64,000 nt of DNA from Diphasiastrum complanatum. Taxonomy: Eukaryota > Streptophyta > Lycopodiopsida > Lycopodiales > Lycopodiaceae. The DNA lies in the NCBI GenBank assembly GCA_029204225.1, contig CM055113.1:4529881-4593880 (forward strand). The letters run 5' to 3'. The notes below the pieces were generated by a model. That model was not told the origin of the DNA and did no database searches. It saw nothing but the letters and a program-made list of their open reading frames with translations. Numbering within the stretch: the first letter of the stretch is position 1; each line of letters opens with the position of its first letter. Shown here one piece after another: positions 63,341 through 64,000 of the stretch. Both the position numbers and the translations under genes were made by a program.

Positions 63341-64000
63341 CCCATTCAAAGTTTCATCAACATGGTGAGACACACTGATTATGGCAATCAAGACACTAGT
63401 CCTCCTTTTCTTGGAGGACATAATTTTTAATAAGGTGCATAGAATTATTGTTTTATCGTAGGTACTATTGTAACCCTCAATTATGGTAATGATAATCTTA
63501 GCATATTAAGGGATTGTTAACCTAATTTCAAAAAAGTTCTTAGAAGTACATGGAGTTGTGCAAAGAGCTTCTACATTCATAGGGATTGGAACGGCATGGA
63601 TTTGCCCTAATCCTAGTATGAATGAGTGGTTACAAACTCTACCTTTTATGCATGTAGATATTGTGTTATACTGTTTTTTTAAGATGAGTAAAATGATAAG
63701 ATAGCTTGCGGACTCTTGGAAAGCATGGATATGCTCAAGAAGTTACGAGAATCGTACATTACATGTTTGCTCTATGACAAGTATAAGTATTGGTATGGCA
63801 TGGATTTGCCACACTTCATGTACCAGTCTAAGCTACTTATTTGTTTGTGATATGCTACATATTTTATACAGCTTATTTTTTATTGCATAATGATTTATTA
63901 AATTGAAATATAAAGACCAAAATCATTACAACGTTCAGCATGGCACTCGCCCTGATACGTAACGATATGGTTCGGCCTATCGCTATAAGCAACTTTCAGT
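63341..64000. other. No gene seen
   Basis: AT-rich. 'tggcatggatttgcc' occurs twice (about 63590 and 63798), a short dispersed repeat. Nothing else. Confidence 0.4.

Overview
This window is nuclear DNA from a flowering plant. The evidence is decayed Ty1-copia and Ty3-gypsy LTR retrotransposons with plant-type tRNA-Met primer sites, spliced plant gene fragments, an AT-rich background and very long (GA)n/(CT)n microsatellites. I cannot name the species. There is no operon-like organisation. Most coding sequence is mobile-element derived, and only the retrotransposon at 27623-34054 is intact.

Layout. 1-2744: a CT-rich satellite followed by an internally deleted copy of a minus-strand gene. 2745-3678: GA-rich DNA. 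3679-4700: a gypsy-type LTR with primer site and leader. 4771-9031: a 3'-truncated copia element. 9264-10556: a unique segment that is re-used later. 10559-12453: a long GA array, a gypsy RNase H-integrase fragment, and a putative copia LTR with primer site. 12460-15200: gene relics (Ulp1-like and 2-oxoglutarate dioxygenase-like) plus hairpins. 16128-17775: a deletion-scarred second copy of 7233-10556. 17776-22823: satellite plus the fuller copy of the 1-2744 gene. 22824-25682: the same satellite in inverted orientation. 25683-25902: a CACTA-type transposon end. 26276-27368: an unidentified ORF, then a GA plus 34-nt poly-G tract. 27618-34059: a complete young copia element with CGTAA target duplication. 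34060-51000: fragments of gypsy and copia elements and two unrecognised gene relics. 51873-52951: a copia LTR. 53443-54309: the last exon of a RAD5/HLTF-type SNF2 gene, next to a copia protease scrap. 55690-56235: a second copy of an unrecognised gene family. 57495-60787: a deleted copia element inserted into or beside a histone H3/CENH3-like relic at 60788-61239. 61744-64000: an unrecognised spliced gene candidate and blank DNA.

The most interesting item is the minus-strand, multi-exon gene at about 20557-22575. Conceptual splicing gives the ordered landmarks of the Crypton/KIAA1958 (DUF3504) tyrosine-recombinase family: an N-terminal helical SAM-like block, an Arg box, a WY..VG motif, and a C-terminal ITGHR...Y box. 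A second copy at 1691-2498 lacks all catalytic exons. It arose by a clean 1210-bp deletion and resembles a non-autonomous derivative. Both copies sit in a larger duplicated block with GA/CT satellite, and around the full copy the satellite arrays are inverted relative to each other. Both copies carry stops or frameshifts, so neither looks active now.
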